A stretch of 64,000 nt of DNA from Streptomyces sp. 1-11 (GTDB lineage: Bacteria > Actinomycetota > Actinomycetes > Streptomycetales > Streptomycetaceae), in assembly GCF_007176755.1 (NCBI RefSeq), contig NZ_BJTV01000010.1, forward strand, positions 231,988 to 295,987. Reading direction: 5' to 3'. This document shows positions 24,331 through 32,198 of this stretch, piece by piece. The position numbers and the translations under genes are program-made. The notes beneath the pieces were generated by a model, which worked only from the letters and a program-made list of their open reading frames with translations, made no database searches and had not been told where the DNA came from. Positions within the stretch are counted from its first letter, which is position 1, and the number at the start of each line of letters is the position of its first letter.

Positions 24331-25842
24331 TCAGCGGCCGGTGTACCGGGTCCGCAGCTCGCGCTTGAGCACCTTCATGCTCGGCCCCAGCGGCAGCGCG
24401 TCGGCGAACTCCACGCGGCGCGGGTACTTGTGCCGGCCGAGGTGCTCCTTGGACCACTCGGTGAGGCCGGCGGCGTCGGGCACGGCGCCCTCGGCGGGCA
24501 CGACCACGGCGCACACCTCCTCGCCGTGCAGTTCGTCGGGCAGGCCGATGACGGCCACCTGGGCGACGCCGGGGTGGCGCACCAGGACCTCCTCGACCTC
24601 CCTGGGGTAGACGTTGTAGCCGCCGCGGATGATGACGTCCTTCTTGCGGTCGACGATCCGCAGGAAGCCCTCGTCGTCCTTGACGCCGAGGTCCCCGGTG
24701 CGGAACCAGCCGTCGACCAGCGCCTCGGCGGTGGCCTCGGGACGGCCGAGGTAACCGGAGAAGACGTTGTGGCCGCGGATGACGACCTCGCCCAGCTCGC
24801 CCGGCGGCAGCAGTTCGATCCGGCCCTCCGCCTCGGCGCGGGCGATCTCCACGTCGACGCCCCACAGCGGGTGGCCGATGGTGCCCGCCCTGGTGCCGAA
24901 CACCGGCTGGTTGACGGTGGCCGTCGGGGAGGTCTCCGACAGCCCGTAGCCCTCGAAGATCCGGGCGCCGAACGCGGCCTCGAACCGCTCCAGCACCGCG
25001 ACCGGCAGCGACGCGCCGCCCGAAACGCACACACGCAGCTCGGGCAGGGCGTCGGCGTCGGCGGCCGCCGCGGCGAGCGCGACGAACATGGTGGGCACCC
25101 CGTGGAAGGTGTTGACGCCCTCCTTCACCATCAGCTCGATGGCGCGGGCCGCGTCGAAGCGGGGCAGCAGCACCAGCGTCGCGCCCGCCCGCCAGGTGGA
25201 GTTGAGCGAGACCGTCTGGCCGAAGGCGTGGAAGAGCGGCAGCGCGCCGAGCGCGATGTCGTCGGCGCGGATGTCGTTGGCGTCGAAGGCGTTGACGGTC
25301 GCGTTCATCACCAGGTTGAAGTGGCTGAGCACGGCGCCCTTGGGCACGCCGGTCGTGCCGCTGGTGTAGAAGATCACCGCCGGGTCGTCGGCGGCGCGCG
25401 ACACGTACGAGGGCAGGGGCTCGGCGCCGGCCGCGAGGGCGTCCAGTTCGCCGCCCAGCTCGGCCACGCGGACCCCGAGGGCCTCGGCGGCCGCCCGCCC
25501 GGTCGCCGCCTGCGCGGGGTGCACGAGGAGCATCGTGGCGCCGCTGTCCCGCAGGACGTGCTCGACCTCCGGCGGCGACAGCAGCAGGTGCACGGGGACG
25601 ACGACCGCGCCGGCCGCGGCGATCGCGTAGTAGGCGATGGGGAAGTCGGCGGTGTTGGGGGCCATCAGGGCGACCCGGTCACCCGGCCGGACGCCCAGCC
25701 CGGCGAGCGCGCCCGCCTGGGCCAGGGCGCGCCGCCACACCTGCTCGAAGGTCAGCCGCAGATCCCCTTCGACGAGGGCCGTGCGGTGCGGGCGGCGCCG
25801 GGCGTTCTCGGCGAGGATGGCGGCGACGGACAGGGTAGCCAT
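24331..25842 (-). CDS. Long-chain fatty acid/acyl-CoA synthetase (AMP-forming)
   Basis: 503 residues of the ANL superfamily. Motifs: P-loop-like 'VIFYTSGTTGVPKGAVLSH', 'EGYGLSETSP', 'GWFRTGDLGVKDDEGF' and the C-terminal 'DRKKDVIIRGGYNVYPREVEE' hinge, with the catalytic lysine near the end in 'GPSMKVLKREL'. It activates a carboxylic acid as acyl-AMP and then acyl-CoA. ATG 25842 has GGAG about 11 bases ahead. The thiolase gene lies 86 bases upstream in the same direction, so the two look like a fatty-acid or organic-acid degradation pair, read from the promoter near 27200. Confidence 0.92.
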   Translation of the reverse strand: MATLSVAAILAENARRRPHRTALVEGDLRLTFEQVWRRALAQAGALAGLGVRPGDRVALMAPNTADFPIAYYAIAAAGAVVVPVHLLLSPPEVEHVLRDSGATMLLVHPAQAATGRAAAEALGVRVAELGGELDALAAGAEPLPSYVSRAADDPAVIFYTSGTTGVPKGAVLSHFNLVMNATVNAFDANDIRADDIALGALPLFHAFGQTVSLNSTWRAGATLVLLPRFDAARAIELMVKEGVNTFHGVPTMFVALAAAAADADALPELRVCVSGGASLPVAVLERFEAAFGARIFEGYGLSETSPTATVNQPVFGTRAGTIGHPLWGVDVEIARAEAEGRIELLPPGELGEVVIRGHNVFSGYLGRPEATAEALVDGWFRTGDLGVKDDEGFLRIVDRKKDVIIRGGYNVYPREVEEVLVRHPGVAQVAVIGLPDELHGEEVCAVVVPAEGAVPDAAGLTEWSKEHLGRHKYPRRVEFADALPLGPSMKVLKRELRTRYTGR

Positions 25843-25928
25843 GCCAGTGGTGCTCCGTTCTTGCTGCGGCTCTTGCTTGCGACCCCCTTGCCGGGGACCC
25901 CCGTTGCCCCCCGTCCGGCCCCCGCCGG

Positions 25929-27116
25929 CTAGGGCCTCTCGACCAGGACGGCGCTGCCCTGCCCGACGCCGACGCACATGGTCGCCAGTCCGCGCCCGGC
26001 GCCCGTGCGGCGCATGCGGTGCAGCAGGGTGGTGAGGATGCGGGCGCCGGAGCAGCCGAGCGGGTGGCCGAGGGCGATCGCGCCGCCGGTGGGGTTCACC
26101 AGGTCGGGGTCGATGCCCAACTGGTCGACGCAGGCCAGGGCCTGGGCGGCGAACGCCTCGTTGAACTCGGCCTCCCCCAGGTCGCCGATCGTCCAGCCGG
26201 CCCGGGCCAGCGCCTTGCGGGTGGCGGGGACCGGGCCGATGCCCATCACGTCGGGGTGGACGCCCGCCGAGGCGCCCGCGACGTACCGGCCGAGGGACTC
26301 CAGGCCCAGCTCGTCCAGCACCTCCTCGCTGACCAGGAGCAGTCCGGCCGCGCCGTCGTTCATCGGGGAGGCGTTGCCCGCCGTGACCGTGCCGCCCGCG
26401 CGGAACACCGGCTTCAGCCGGGCCAGTTTCTCCAGCGAGGTGTCCTCGCGGACGCACTCGTCCTGCTCGACGGTGACGCCGTCGGGGCGCTCCACGGGCA
26501 GGAGTTCGTCGTCGAAGTGGCCGTTCTTGCGGGCGGTGGCGGCCAGTCGGTGGCTGCGCAGGGCGAACTCGTCCTGGCGGGCGCGGGAGACGCCGTACCG
26601 CTCGGCGACCTCCTCGGCCGTCTCGCCCATGGCCAGCAGACCGTGCAGGTCCTTCATGGCGGGGTTGACCAGACGCCAGCCGAGCCGGGTGTCGTGGGTC
26701 TCGATGCGGTGCGGCAGGGCCTCGTCGGGGCGGGGCAGCACGAAGGGGGCGCGGCTCATGGACTCGGAGCCGCCCGCGAGCACGACGTCGGCCTCGCCGG
26801 CCGCGATGGTGCGGGCGGCGGTGGTGACCGCCTCCAGGCCGGAGGCGCACAGCCGGTTGACGGTGGCGCCGGGCACGGACTCGGGCAGGCCCGCGAGCAG
26901 GGCGGCCATCCGGGCGACGTTGCGGTTGTCCTCGCCCGCCTGGTTGGCGGCGCCCCAGTAGACGTCGTCGATCCGGGCCGGGTCCAGCGCGGGCAGGTCG
27001 GCCACCAGACGGCGGATCACGCCGGCCGCCAGGTCGTCGGGCCGCACCGTGGAGAGGGCTCCGCGGAGCTTGCCGATGGGGGTGCGGCGGGCGGCCGCGA
27101 AGTGGACGGGACGCAC
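25929..27116 (-). CDS. Thiolase (acetyl-CoA C-acyltransferase)
   Basis: 395 residues, a full degradative thiolase. The acylated nucleophile is Cys90 in 'VNRLCASGLEAV'; the C-terminal 'GGAIALGHPLGCSGAR' holds the catalytic His and 'MCVGVGQGSAVLVER' the second Cys. It resembles 3-oxoadipyl-CoA and 3-ketoacyl-CoA thiolases, cleaving a 3-ketoacyl-CoA into acetyl-CoA or succinyl-CoA plus a shortened acyl-CoA. Upstream partner of the acyl-CoA synthetase. A palindrome in the divergent promoter region (27185-27201) suggests regulated expression. Confidence 0.92.
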   Translation of the reverse strand: MRPVHFAAARRTPIGKLRGALSTVRPDDLAAGVIRRLVADLPALDPARIDDVYWGAANQAGEDNRNVARMAALLAGLPESVPGATVNRLCASGLEAVTTAARTIAAGEADVVLAGGSESMSRAPFVLPRPDEALPHRIETHDTRLGWRLVNPAMKDLHGLLAMGETAEEVAERYGVSRARQDEFALRSHRLAATARKNGHFDDELLPVERPDGVTVEQDECVREDTSLEKLARLKPVFRAGGTVTAGNASPMNDGAAGLLLVSEEVLDELGLESLGRYVAGASAGVHPDVMGIGPVPATRKALARAGWTIGDLGEAEFNEAFAAQALACVDQLGIDPDLVNPTGGAIALGHPLGCSGARILTTLLHRMRRTGAGRGLATMCVGVGQGSAVLVERP

Positions 27117-27184
27117 TGCTGGGACTCCTGACCGACGACGGTGTGGATCAGCACGGACCCCGGGGTCCGTTCCGCAGCACCCTT

Positions 27185-27201
27185 AATTAGCACTGCTAGT
27201 T
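27185..27201. promoter_or_regulatory. 17-bp operator-like palindrome between thiolase and hydrolase genes
   Basis: AATTAGCA-C-TGCTAGTT is a near-perfect palindrome (seven of eight pairs) in a conspicuously AT-rich 35-base patch. A TATAGC follows at 27208. It resembles a TetR/MarR-type site and could regulate either or both divergent genes. Confidence 0.5.
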
Positions 27202-27274
27202 TTGGACTATAGCCCGACCGCCCGCCCCCTGGGAAGATCCTCCCGTGACCCGTGCCGAACCGGCTGGAGGAGAC

Positions 27275-28072
27275 ATGACCGACGTCCGCGAGCACGACCT
27301 CGGCGCGATCACCGTGACCGAGTGGCCGCACCCGCGGCCGCGGTACCTGGCCCTCGTGGTGCACGGCTACGGGGAGCACGCCGGCCGGTACGACGAACTC
27401 GCCGGCGTGCTGACCCGCCACGGGGCCGCCGTGTACGGCCCCGACCACACCGGGCACGGACGGTCGGCCGGTGAACGGGTGGTGATCGAGGACTTCGAGG
27501 ACGTGGTCGCGGACGTGCACCGGGTGGCCGCCCTGGCCCGCGCCGCGCATCCCGGGCTGCCGCTCGTCATGGCCGGCCACTCCATGGGCGGCCTGATCGC
27601 GGCCCGGTACGCCCAGCGGCACGGGGCCGGCCTGAGCGCGCTGGTCCTGTCCGCGCCGGTGATCGGCGCCTGGGAGCTGCCCGGGCGGCTGCTCGCCCTG
27701 GACGAGATCCCGGACACCCCGATCAGCCCCGCCGCGCTCTCCCGGGACCCCGCCGTGGGCGCCGCGTACGCCGCCGACCCGCTGGTGTGGCACGGCCCGA
27801 TGAAGCGGCCCACGCTGGAGGCGTTCACCCGGACCCTGAAGGCCGTGGACGACGGCGGCGACGTCGGGGAACTGCCGCTGCTGTGGCTGCACGGGGACGA
27901 CGACCGGCTGGTTCCGCTGCCGGGCAGCCGGACCGGAGTGGAACGGCTCAGCGGCGGCCGGCTCACCGAGCGGATCTTCACCGGAGCACGGCACGAGGTG
28001 TTCAACGAGACGAACCGGGCCGAGGTCTTCGCCGAGCTGACCCGGTTCCTGGACCGGGTACTCCCCCGCTGA
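27275..28072 (+). CDS. Alpha/beta hydrolase, lysophospholipase/monoacylglycerol lipase-like
   Basis: 265 residues of the serine aminopeptidase S33/Hydrolase_4 family. The catalytic serine is in 'MAGHSMGGLIAARYA', the acid in 'LWLHGDDDRLVPL' and the histidine in 'FTGARHEVFNE'; 'VVHGYGEHAGRYDELA' is the HG oxyanion motif typical of lysophospholipase L2 and monoacylglycerol lipases. ATG 27275 has a full GGAGGAG five bases upstream and is preferred to the GTG at 27245. It stands divergent to the thiolase and acyl-CoA synthetase genes, so it may release fatty acids that they degrade (inference). Confidence 0.9.
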   Translation: MTDVREHDLGAITVTEWPHPRPRYLALVVHGYGEHAGRYDELAGVLTRHGAAVYGPDHTGHGRSAGERVVIEDFEDVVADVHRVAALARAAHPGLPLVMAGHSMGGLIAARYAQRHGAGLSALVLSAPVIGAWELPGRLLALDEIPDTPISPAALSRDPAVGAAYAADPLVWHGPMKRPTLEAFTRTLKAVDDGGDVGELPLLWLHGDDDRLVPLPGSRTGVERLSGGRLTERIFTGARHEVFNETNRAEVFAELTRFLDRVLPR

Positions 28073-28215
28073 TCAGGCGCGTTTGCCCGGGCACACGCCG
28101 GGCACCCGCATCGTCGGACGTGACGGCACGAAACCGGATGTCGCGGCACCCAGCCGGACGAAACGGTACGAATTCCCGCGTCACGCAATCAGACGACGGA
28201 AGGGAGAACCGCGCC

Positions 28216-28701
28216 ATGACCGTGGTGAAGAGCACGCTGTCCGACGAGGCGCTGAAGATCACCGGCACCGCCCTGCAGGACACCCTGGTCGACCTGCTGG
28301 GCCTGTCGCTGGTCGGCAAGCAGGCGCACTGGAACATCGTCGGGCCGCGGTTCCGCTCGATCCACCTCCAGCTCGACGAGGTGGTGGACACCGCCCGCGC
28401 CCACTCCGACACGGTCGCCGAACGCGCCGCCGCCCTCGGCCTGCCGCCGGACGGGCGGCCCGGGACCATCGCCGAATCCTTCGCCCTTCCCGGCACCAAG
28501 GAGGGCTGGCTGCGCGACACCGAGGTGGTGGCCCTGATGGTGTCGGCTCTGGAGTCCGCGATCGGCCGGCTGCGCGAGCGCATCGCCGCGACCGACGAGC
28601 CGGACCCGGTCACCCAGGACCTGCTCATCGCCATCACGGCGGACCTGGAGAAGCAGCGCTGGATGTTCGAGGCCGAGAACTGGCCGCGCGACGAGAAGTG
28701 A
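28216..28701 (+). CDS. Dps-family DNA-protection ferritin-like protein
   Basis: 161 residues. The inter-subunit ferroxidase ligands match E. coli Dps in order and spacing: His38 ('KQAHWNIVG'), His50, Asp54, Asp65 and Glu69. Dps dodecamers oxidise Fe(II) with H2O2, store iron and shield DNA. Both tails are short, so direct DNA binding through a long basic tail is unlikely. ATG 28216 with AGGGAG nine bases upstream. It heads a run of stress-type genes on the same strand (DUF3140, HhH protein), each with its own start region. Confidence 0.93.
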   Translation: MTVVKSTLSDEALKITGTALQDTLVDLLGLSLVGKQAHWNIVGPRFRSIHLQLDEVVDTARAHSDTVAERAAALGLPPDGRPGTIAESFALPGTKEGWLRDTEVVALMVSALESAIGRLRERIAATDEPDPVTQDLLIAITADLEKQRWMFEAENWPRDEK

Positions 28702-28774
28702 TCCGGCACCGGCCCGACGCACGACGGCCGGCCCGCCGCACCTGAGCCGGCCCCGCACCCGGAAGGGGAGATCC

Positions 28775-29119
28775 ATGGCGGACGCACTCGAGACCGAAGC
28801 GCTCTGGGAGGACTTCCACCGCGTGGTCAACATGACCTCGGCGGAACTCGCGTCCTGGCTCAGGGTCCGGGACGCCGACGAGGAGGTCGAGCCGCTGCCC
28901 GACGAGGCCGGCTCGCCCACCGGGCGGCATGTCCTCGCCATCCTCCAGAAGCGCCGCACCGACCTCACGGACGACGACGTGCGGGTGATGCACCGGGTCG
29001 TCGACACCGTCGGCGAACTGGTGGACATGGAGAACGAGCCCGAGCCGGAGCGCACGCCGGCGGACACCCGCCGCAGGCACCGGCTGATGACCCTGGGACA
29101 CGACCCGCTGAAGCCGTAG
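28775..29119 (+). CDS. DUF3140-family protein
   Basis: 114 residues matching the small actinobacterial DUF3140 family: 'LWEDFHRVVNMTSAELASWL' at the start and 'GRHVLAILQKRRTDLTDDD' in the middle. Members are small acidic helical proteins, often found with SPRY-like or hypervirulence-associated DNA-interacting genes in actinobacteria; the function is not known. ATG 28775 has GGAAGGGGAG close upstream. It lies between Dps and an HhH-GPD-like gene, consistent with a role in DNA or stress biology (inference from context only). Confidence 0.8.
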   Translation: MADALETEALWEDFHRVVNMTSAELASWLRVRDADEEVEPLPDEAGSPTGRHVLAILQKRRTDLTDDDVRVMHRVVDTVGELVDMENEPEPERTPADTRRRHRLMTLGHDPLKP

Positions 29120-29130
29120 GGCGCCGCGCC

Positions 29131-29778
29131 GTGAACCGCGACGAACGGGTCGTGCACGAGCTGGTGTCCGCGCACGGGCGCACGTACGCCGAGGAGGCGG
29201 GGATCCGGCTGAAGGACTCCCCGCAGCCGCTGTACCGGCTCCTCGTGCTCTCCCTCCTGCTGAGCGCGCGGATCCGGGCCTCGGTCGCGGTGGCCGCGGC
29301 CCGCGCGCTGCACGAGGACCACCTCGACAGCCCGCGGCGCATGGCCGCGGCCGGCCGGCACAAACGGGTGGAGGCGCTGGGCCGGGGCGGGTACCGGCGC
29401 TACGACGAGCGCACCGCGACCCAGCTCGGGGACGGCGCCGAGCTGCTGACCGAACGCTGGCACGGCGATCTGCGCCGGCTGCACGAGGAGGCGGGCGGCG
29501 ACACCGGCGAACTCAGGCGGCTCCTCCAGGAGGAGCCGGGCATCGGGCCGGCCGGCGCCGACATCTTCCTGCGCGAGGCCCAGCGGGTGTGGCCGGACGT
29601 CGCCCCGTACCTCGACCGCAAGGCGCTGTCGGGCGCCGGCCGGCTCGGCCTGCCGGAGGACCCCGGCCGGCTCGCGCGGCTCGCCGGGGACACCGAACCG
29701 GCCGTGCTGGCCGCGGCGTTGGTGCGGGCGGCACTGGACGAACAGGTGGCCGAAGACTGTCTGCGCCGCGCATCGTGA
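29131..29778 (+). CDS. HhH-GPD/endonuclease III-like protein
   Basis: 215 residues with a helix-hairpin-helix: 'EEPGIGPAGADIFLREAQRV', equivalent to the LPGVGxxTA region of endonuclease III. Family glycosylases have a catalytic Asp after the hairpin and bifunctional ones a Lys in it. Here no Lys follows the hairpin glycines, and an Asp occurs in 'VAPYLDRKAL'. No Cys cluster for a 4Fe-4S centre is present. It may be a monofunctional or catalytically altered relative that still binds DNA. GTG 29131 lies 11 bases after DUF3140, with only a weak ribosome-binding site. Confidence 0.7.
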   Translation: MNRDERVVHELVSAHGRTYAEEAGIRLKDSPQPLYRLLVLSLLLSARIRASVAVAAARALHEDHLDSPRRMAAAGRHKRVEALGRGGYRRYDERTATQLGDGAELLTERWHGDLRRLHEEAGGDTGELRRLLQEEPGIGPAGADIFLREAQRVWPDVAPYLDRKALSGAGRLGLPEDPGRLARLAGDTEPAVLAAALVRAALDEQVAEDCLRRAS

Positions 29779-29844
29779 CCGTGCCGGACTGCTCCCGATC
29801 CCCCCGCCGACCACGGGGGCCGGTCGAGCGGAGGAGCAGCGCAC

Positions 29845-30292
29845 GTGACGGGGACCGAGCCGGCCGCCCAGGCCATGGACACCACCCGGCCGCACCCGGC
29901 CCGGGTCTACGACTGGTTCCTCGGCGGCAAGGACGACTACCCCGTCGACGAACGGCTCGGCCGGCGGATCGCGGAGATCGACGGCGGCGCCCCGCGCGCG
30001 GCGCTCGCCAACCGGGCCTTCATGCGCCGGGCCACCCGGGCGCTGGCCGCCGGGACCGGCGTCCGCCAGTTCCGCCGACTTCGAGCCGGAGAACGTCCGC
30101 CGGGGCATCGCCGCGTACGCGGCGGGCGGGGTCACCCTGGTGGCCCGCTCGCACAGCGAGGTCGGCGCGTTCTTCGAGGGGCTCGAACTGCTGCCGCCCG
30201 GCATCGTGTCGGTCGCCCGGTGGCGCCCGGAGGAGACGCCCGACGACGCCGCGCCGGTCTCGCTGTACGGCGTGGTCGGGCTGAAGCGCTGA
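29845..30292 (+). pseudogene. Internally deleted, frameshifted DUF574 methyltransferase remnant
   Basis: From GTG 29845 (GGAGGAG upstream) about 76 residues match the N-terminus of DUF574 S-adenosylmethionine methyltransferases ('ARVYDWFLGGKDDYPVDERLG' region, ending 'GTGVRQF'). At about 30072 the frame shifts by +1, and the reading resumes with the C-terminal end of the same family ('DFEPENVRR...' to 'YGVVGLKR', stop 30290-30292). Against the intact paralogue at 31326, about 118 residues are missing, including the SAM-binding 'LDVGTGLP' segment. It cannot make an active enzyme. Upstream genes are unaffected. Confidence 0.85.
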
Positions 30293-30293
30293 C

Positions 30294-31163
30294 TCAGGCC
30301 CGCGGCAGCGGTATCCCGAGCACCTCGGCGATGGTCCGCAGCACCCCGTTGTCGTTGTTGCCCGGGGCGAGGTGGCGCGCCCTGCGCACGACCTCCGGGT
30401 GGGCGTTGGCCATGGCGAAGGACCACTCGGCGGCGTCCAGCATCTCCAGGTCGTTGAGGTAGTCGCCGAACACCATCGTCTGCGCCGGTGTGATGCCCAG
30501 CTCCCGCTGCAGGCCGCGCAGGGCGGCGCCCTTGTTGGCGGTGCGGTTCATGACGTCGACCCAGTGCTCGCCGGACACGACGACCTGGTGGGTGGCGGCG
30601 AACGCCCCGAGGGCCGGCGCGGTGGTCCGCTCGGCCGGGCCGAAGTCGAACAGCGCGACCTTGATCACCTCGTCGTCGACGGCGGTGACGTCCTCGACGA
30701 CGCGGTGCTCGACGTAGTACTTGCGCACCTCGGCGAGGAACGCCTCGTCGGACCGCTCCACGTACGCCGACCGCTTGCCGCACACGACGGCGCCCACGTC
30801 GACGCCGTCCGCGCCGAGCCGCCGCACCGTACGGGCGACCTCCGCCGCCACCGCCGGGTCCAGCGGGTCGGAGCTGAGTTCCACGCCGTCGCGGACGACG
30901 TAGGTGCCGTTCTCCGCTATGAACACCATCCCCTCGGCGACGTCCGCGAACTCCCGGGCCAGCGTCGCGTACTGGCGGCCGCTGGCCGGGCTGAACAGCA
31001 CGCCCCGGCGGCGCAGTTCGGCGAGCATCGGCCACAGGCCGCCGGGGACGCGCTTGGCGTCGTCCAGCAGGGTGCCGTCCATGTCGGTGACGACGAGCCG
31101 GATGTCGGCGGGGCCGGTGACGGGCGCGGGGACGTCGGCGAGGGGCGCGGGCGTGGCGTGCAT
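30294..31163 (-). CDS. HAD-superfamily Cof-type phosphatase
   Basis: 289 residues. HAD motif I is 'VVTDMDGTLLDD' (both catalytic Asp residues), motif II 'FSPASGRQY', motif III Lys in 'NRTANKGAALRGL', and motif IV 'VFGDYLNDLEML'. The Cof/type IIB cap identifies a sugar- or nucleotide-phosphate phosphatase. ATG 31163 with AGGA just ahead. Its stop codon lies one base after the end of the DUF574 remnant on the opposite strand, so the genes are convergent with no space for a terminator. The substrate is unknown. Confidence 0.9.
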   Translation of the reverse strand: MHATPAPLADVPAPVTGPADIRLVVTDMDGTLLDDAKRVPGGLWPMLAELRRRGVLFSPASGRQYATLAREFADVAEGMVFIAENGTYVVRDGVELSSDPLDPAVAAEVARTVRRLGADGVDVGAVVCGKRSAYVERSDEAFLAEVRKYYVEHRVVEDVTAVDDEVIKVALFDFGPAERTTAPALGAFAATHQVVVSGEHWVDVMNRTANKGAALRGLQRELGITPAQTMVFGDYLNDLEMLDAAEWSFAMANAHPEVVRRARHLAPGNNDNGVLRTIAEVLGIPLPRA

Positions 31164-31325
31164 GTCCTGCTTCCGGATCGGGGAGGGGTTGCCGACCCAG
31201 TGTTCCTCATGCGCCGGAAAGCACCGCTGGGTGCCCGCGCCGTCACGGTCCGGGGTTTCCGGGACAACGCGATCAAGGGGGCGGCACAATGACGTCGGGC
31301 AACCGCACGGGAGAAGGGCGGACAC

Positions 31326-32135
31326 GTGAGCGAGGGCCAATCCCCGGCCGTCGGGACGGCGAGGCTGAACACCTCGGTGGCGCACAACGCGCGCGTCTGG
31401 AACTACTGGATCGGCGGCAAGGACAACTACGAGGTCGACCAGCGGGTCGGCGAGCACGTCGCCGGGATGTTCCCGGTGATCCGGGCGGTGGCCCGGGCGG
31501 ACCGGGACTTCCTCGGCCGGGCGGTGCGTTACCTGGCCGCCGAGCGGGGGGTGCGCCAGTTCCTCGACGTCGGCACGGGCCTGCCGACGGTGGACAACAC
31601 GCACGACATCGCGCAGCGCCTCGCGCCCGACTCGCGGATCGTCTACGTCGACAACGACCCGATCGTCCTGGTGCACGCGCGCTCGCTGCTGACCAGCTCC
31701 CCCGAGGGCGTCACCGACTACATCGACGCCGATGTGCACGATCCCGAGTCCATCGTGCGCGGCGCCGCCCGGACCCTGGACCTGGACCGGCCGGTCGCGG
31801 TGATGATGCTGGGCATCCTCAACTTCGTGCTGGACGCGGCGAAGGCCCGGGACATCGTGCGGCGGATCATGGCGGCGATGCCCTCCGGGAGCTTCCTGGT
31901 GCTCACCCACCCGACCTTCGACGCCGAGGTGGGCGGCGAGGGCAACATCGCCGCGATGGAGTTCTGGAACGCCAACGCCACCCCGCCGATCACCGCCCGC
32001 GGCCGGGCCGAGATCGCCGCGTTCCTCGACGGCCTGGAGCCGGTCGAACCGGGTCTGGTGCCGTGCTCGCAGTGGCGCGCCGAGCCCGACGCCGCCGCGG
32101 TACCGCAGTTCGGCGCGGTGGCCGTGAAACCCTGA
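31326..32135 (+). CDS. DUF574 S-adenosylmethionine-dependent methyltransferase
   Basis: 269 residues, full length for this family, which is strongly expanded in Streptomyces. 'NARVWNYWIGGKDNYEVD' near residue 20 is the family hallmark; 'FLDVGTGLPTVDNTHD' is the glycine-rich SAM-binding loop, followed by 'IVYVDNDPIVL' with the acidic residue after strand 2. GTG 31326 has GGGAGAAGG upstream. The physiological substrate of the family is unknown. A broken paralogue lies 1 kb upstream, separated by the HAD gene on the other strand. Confidence 0.9.
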   Translation: MSEGQSPAVGTARLNTSVAHNARVWNYWIGGKDNYEVDQRVGEHVAGMFPVIRAVARADRDFLGRAVRYLAAERGVRQFLDVGTGLPTVDNTHDIAQRLAPDSRIVYVDNDPIVLVHARSLLTSSPEGVTDYIDADVHDPESIVRGAARTLDLDRPVAVMMLGILNFVLDAAKARDIVRRIMAAMPSGSFLVLTHPTFDAEVGGEGNIAAMEFWNANATPPITARGRAEIAAFLDGLEPVEPGLVPCSQWRAEPDAAAVPQFGAVAVKP

Positions 32136-32198
32136 GGGGACCGGAGCCGGGTCCGGCCCCGCCGCCCCGGCCGGGGCCGAGCCCGTCGAGGAGGACGT

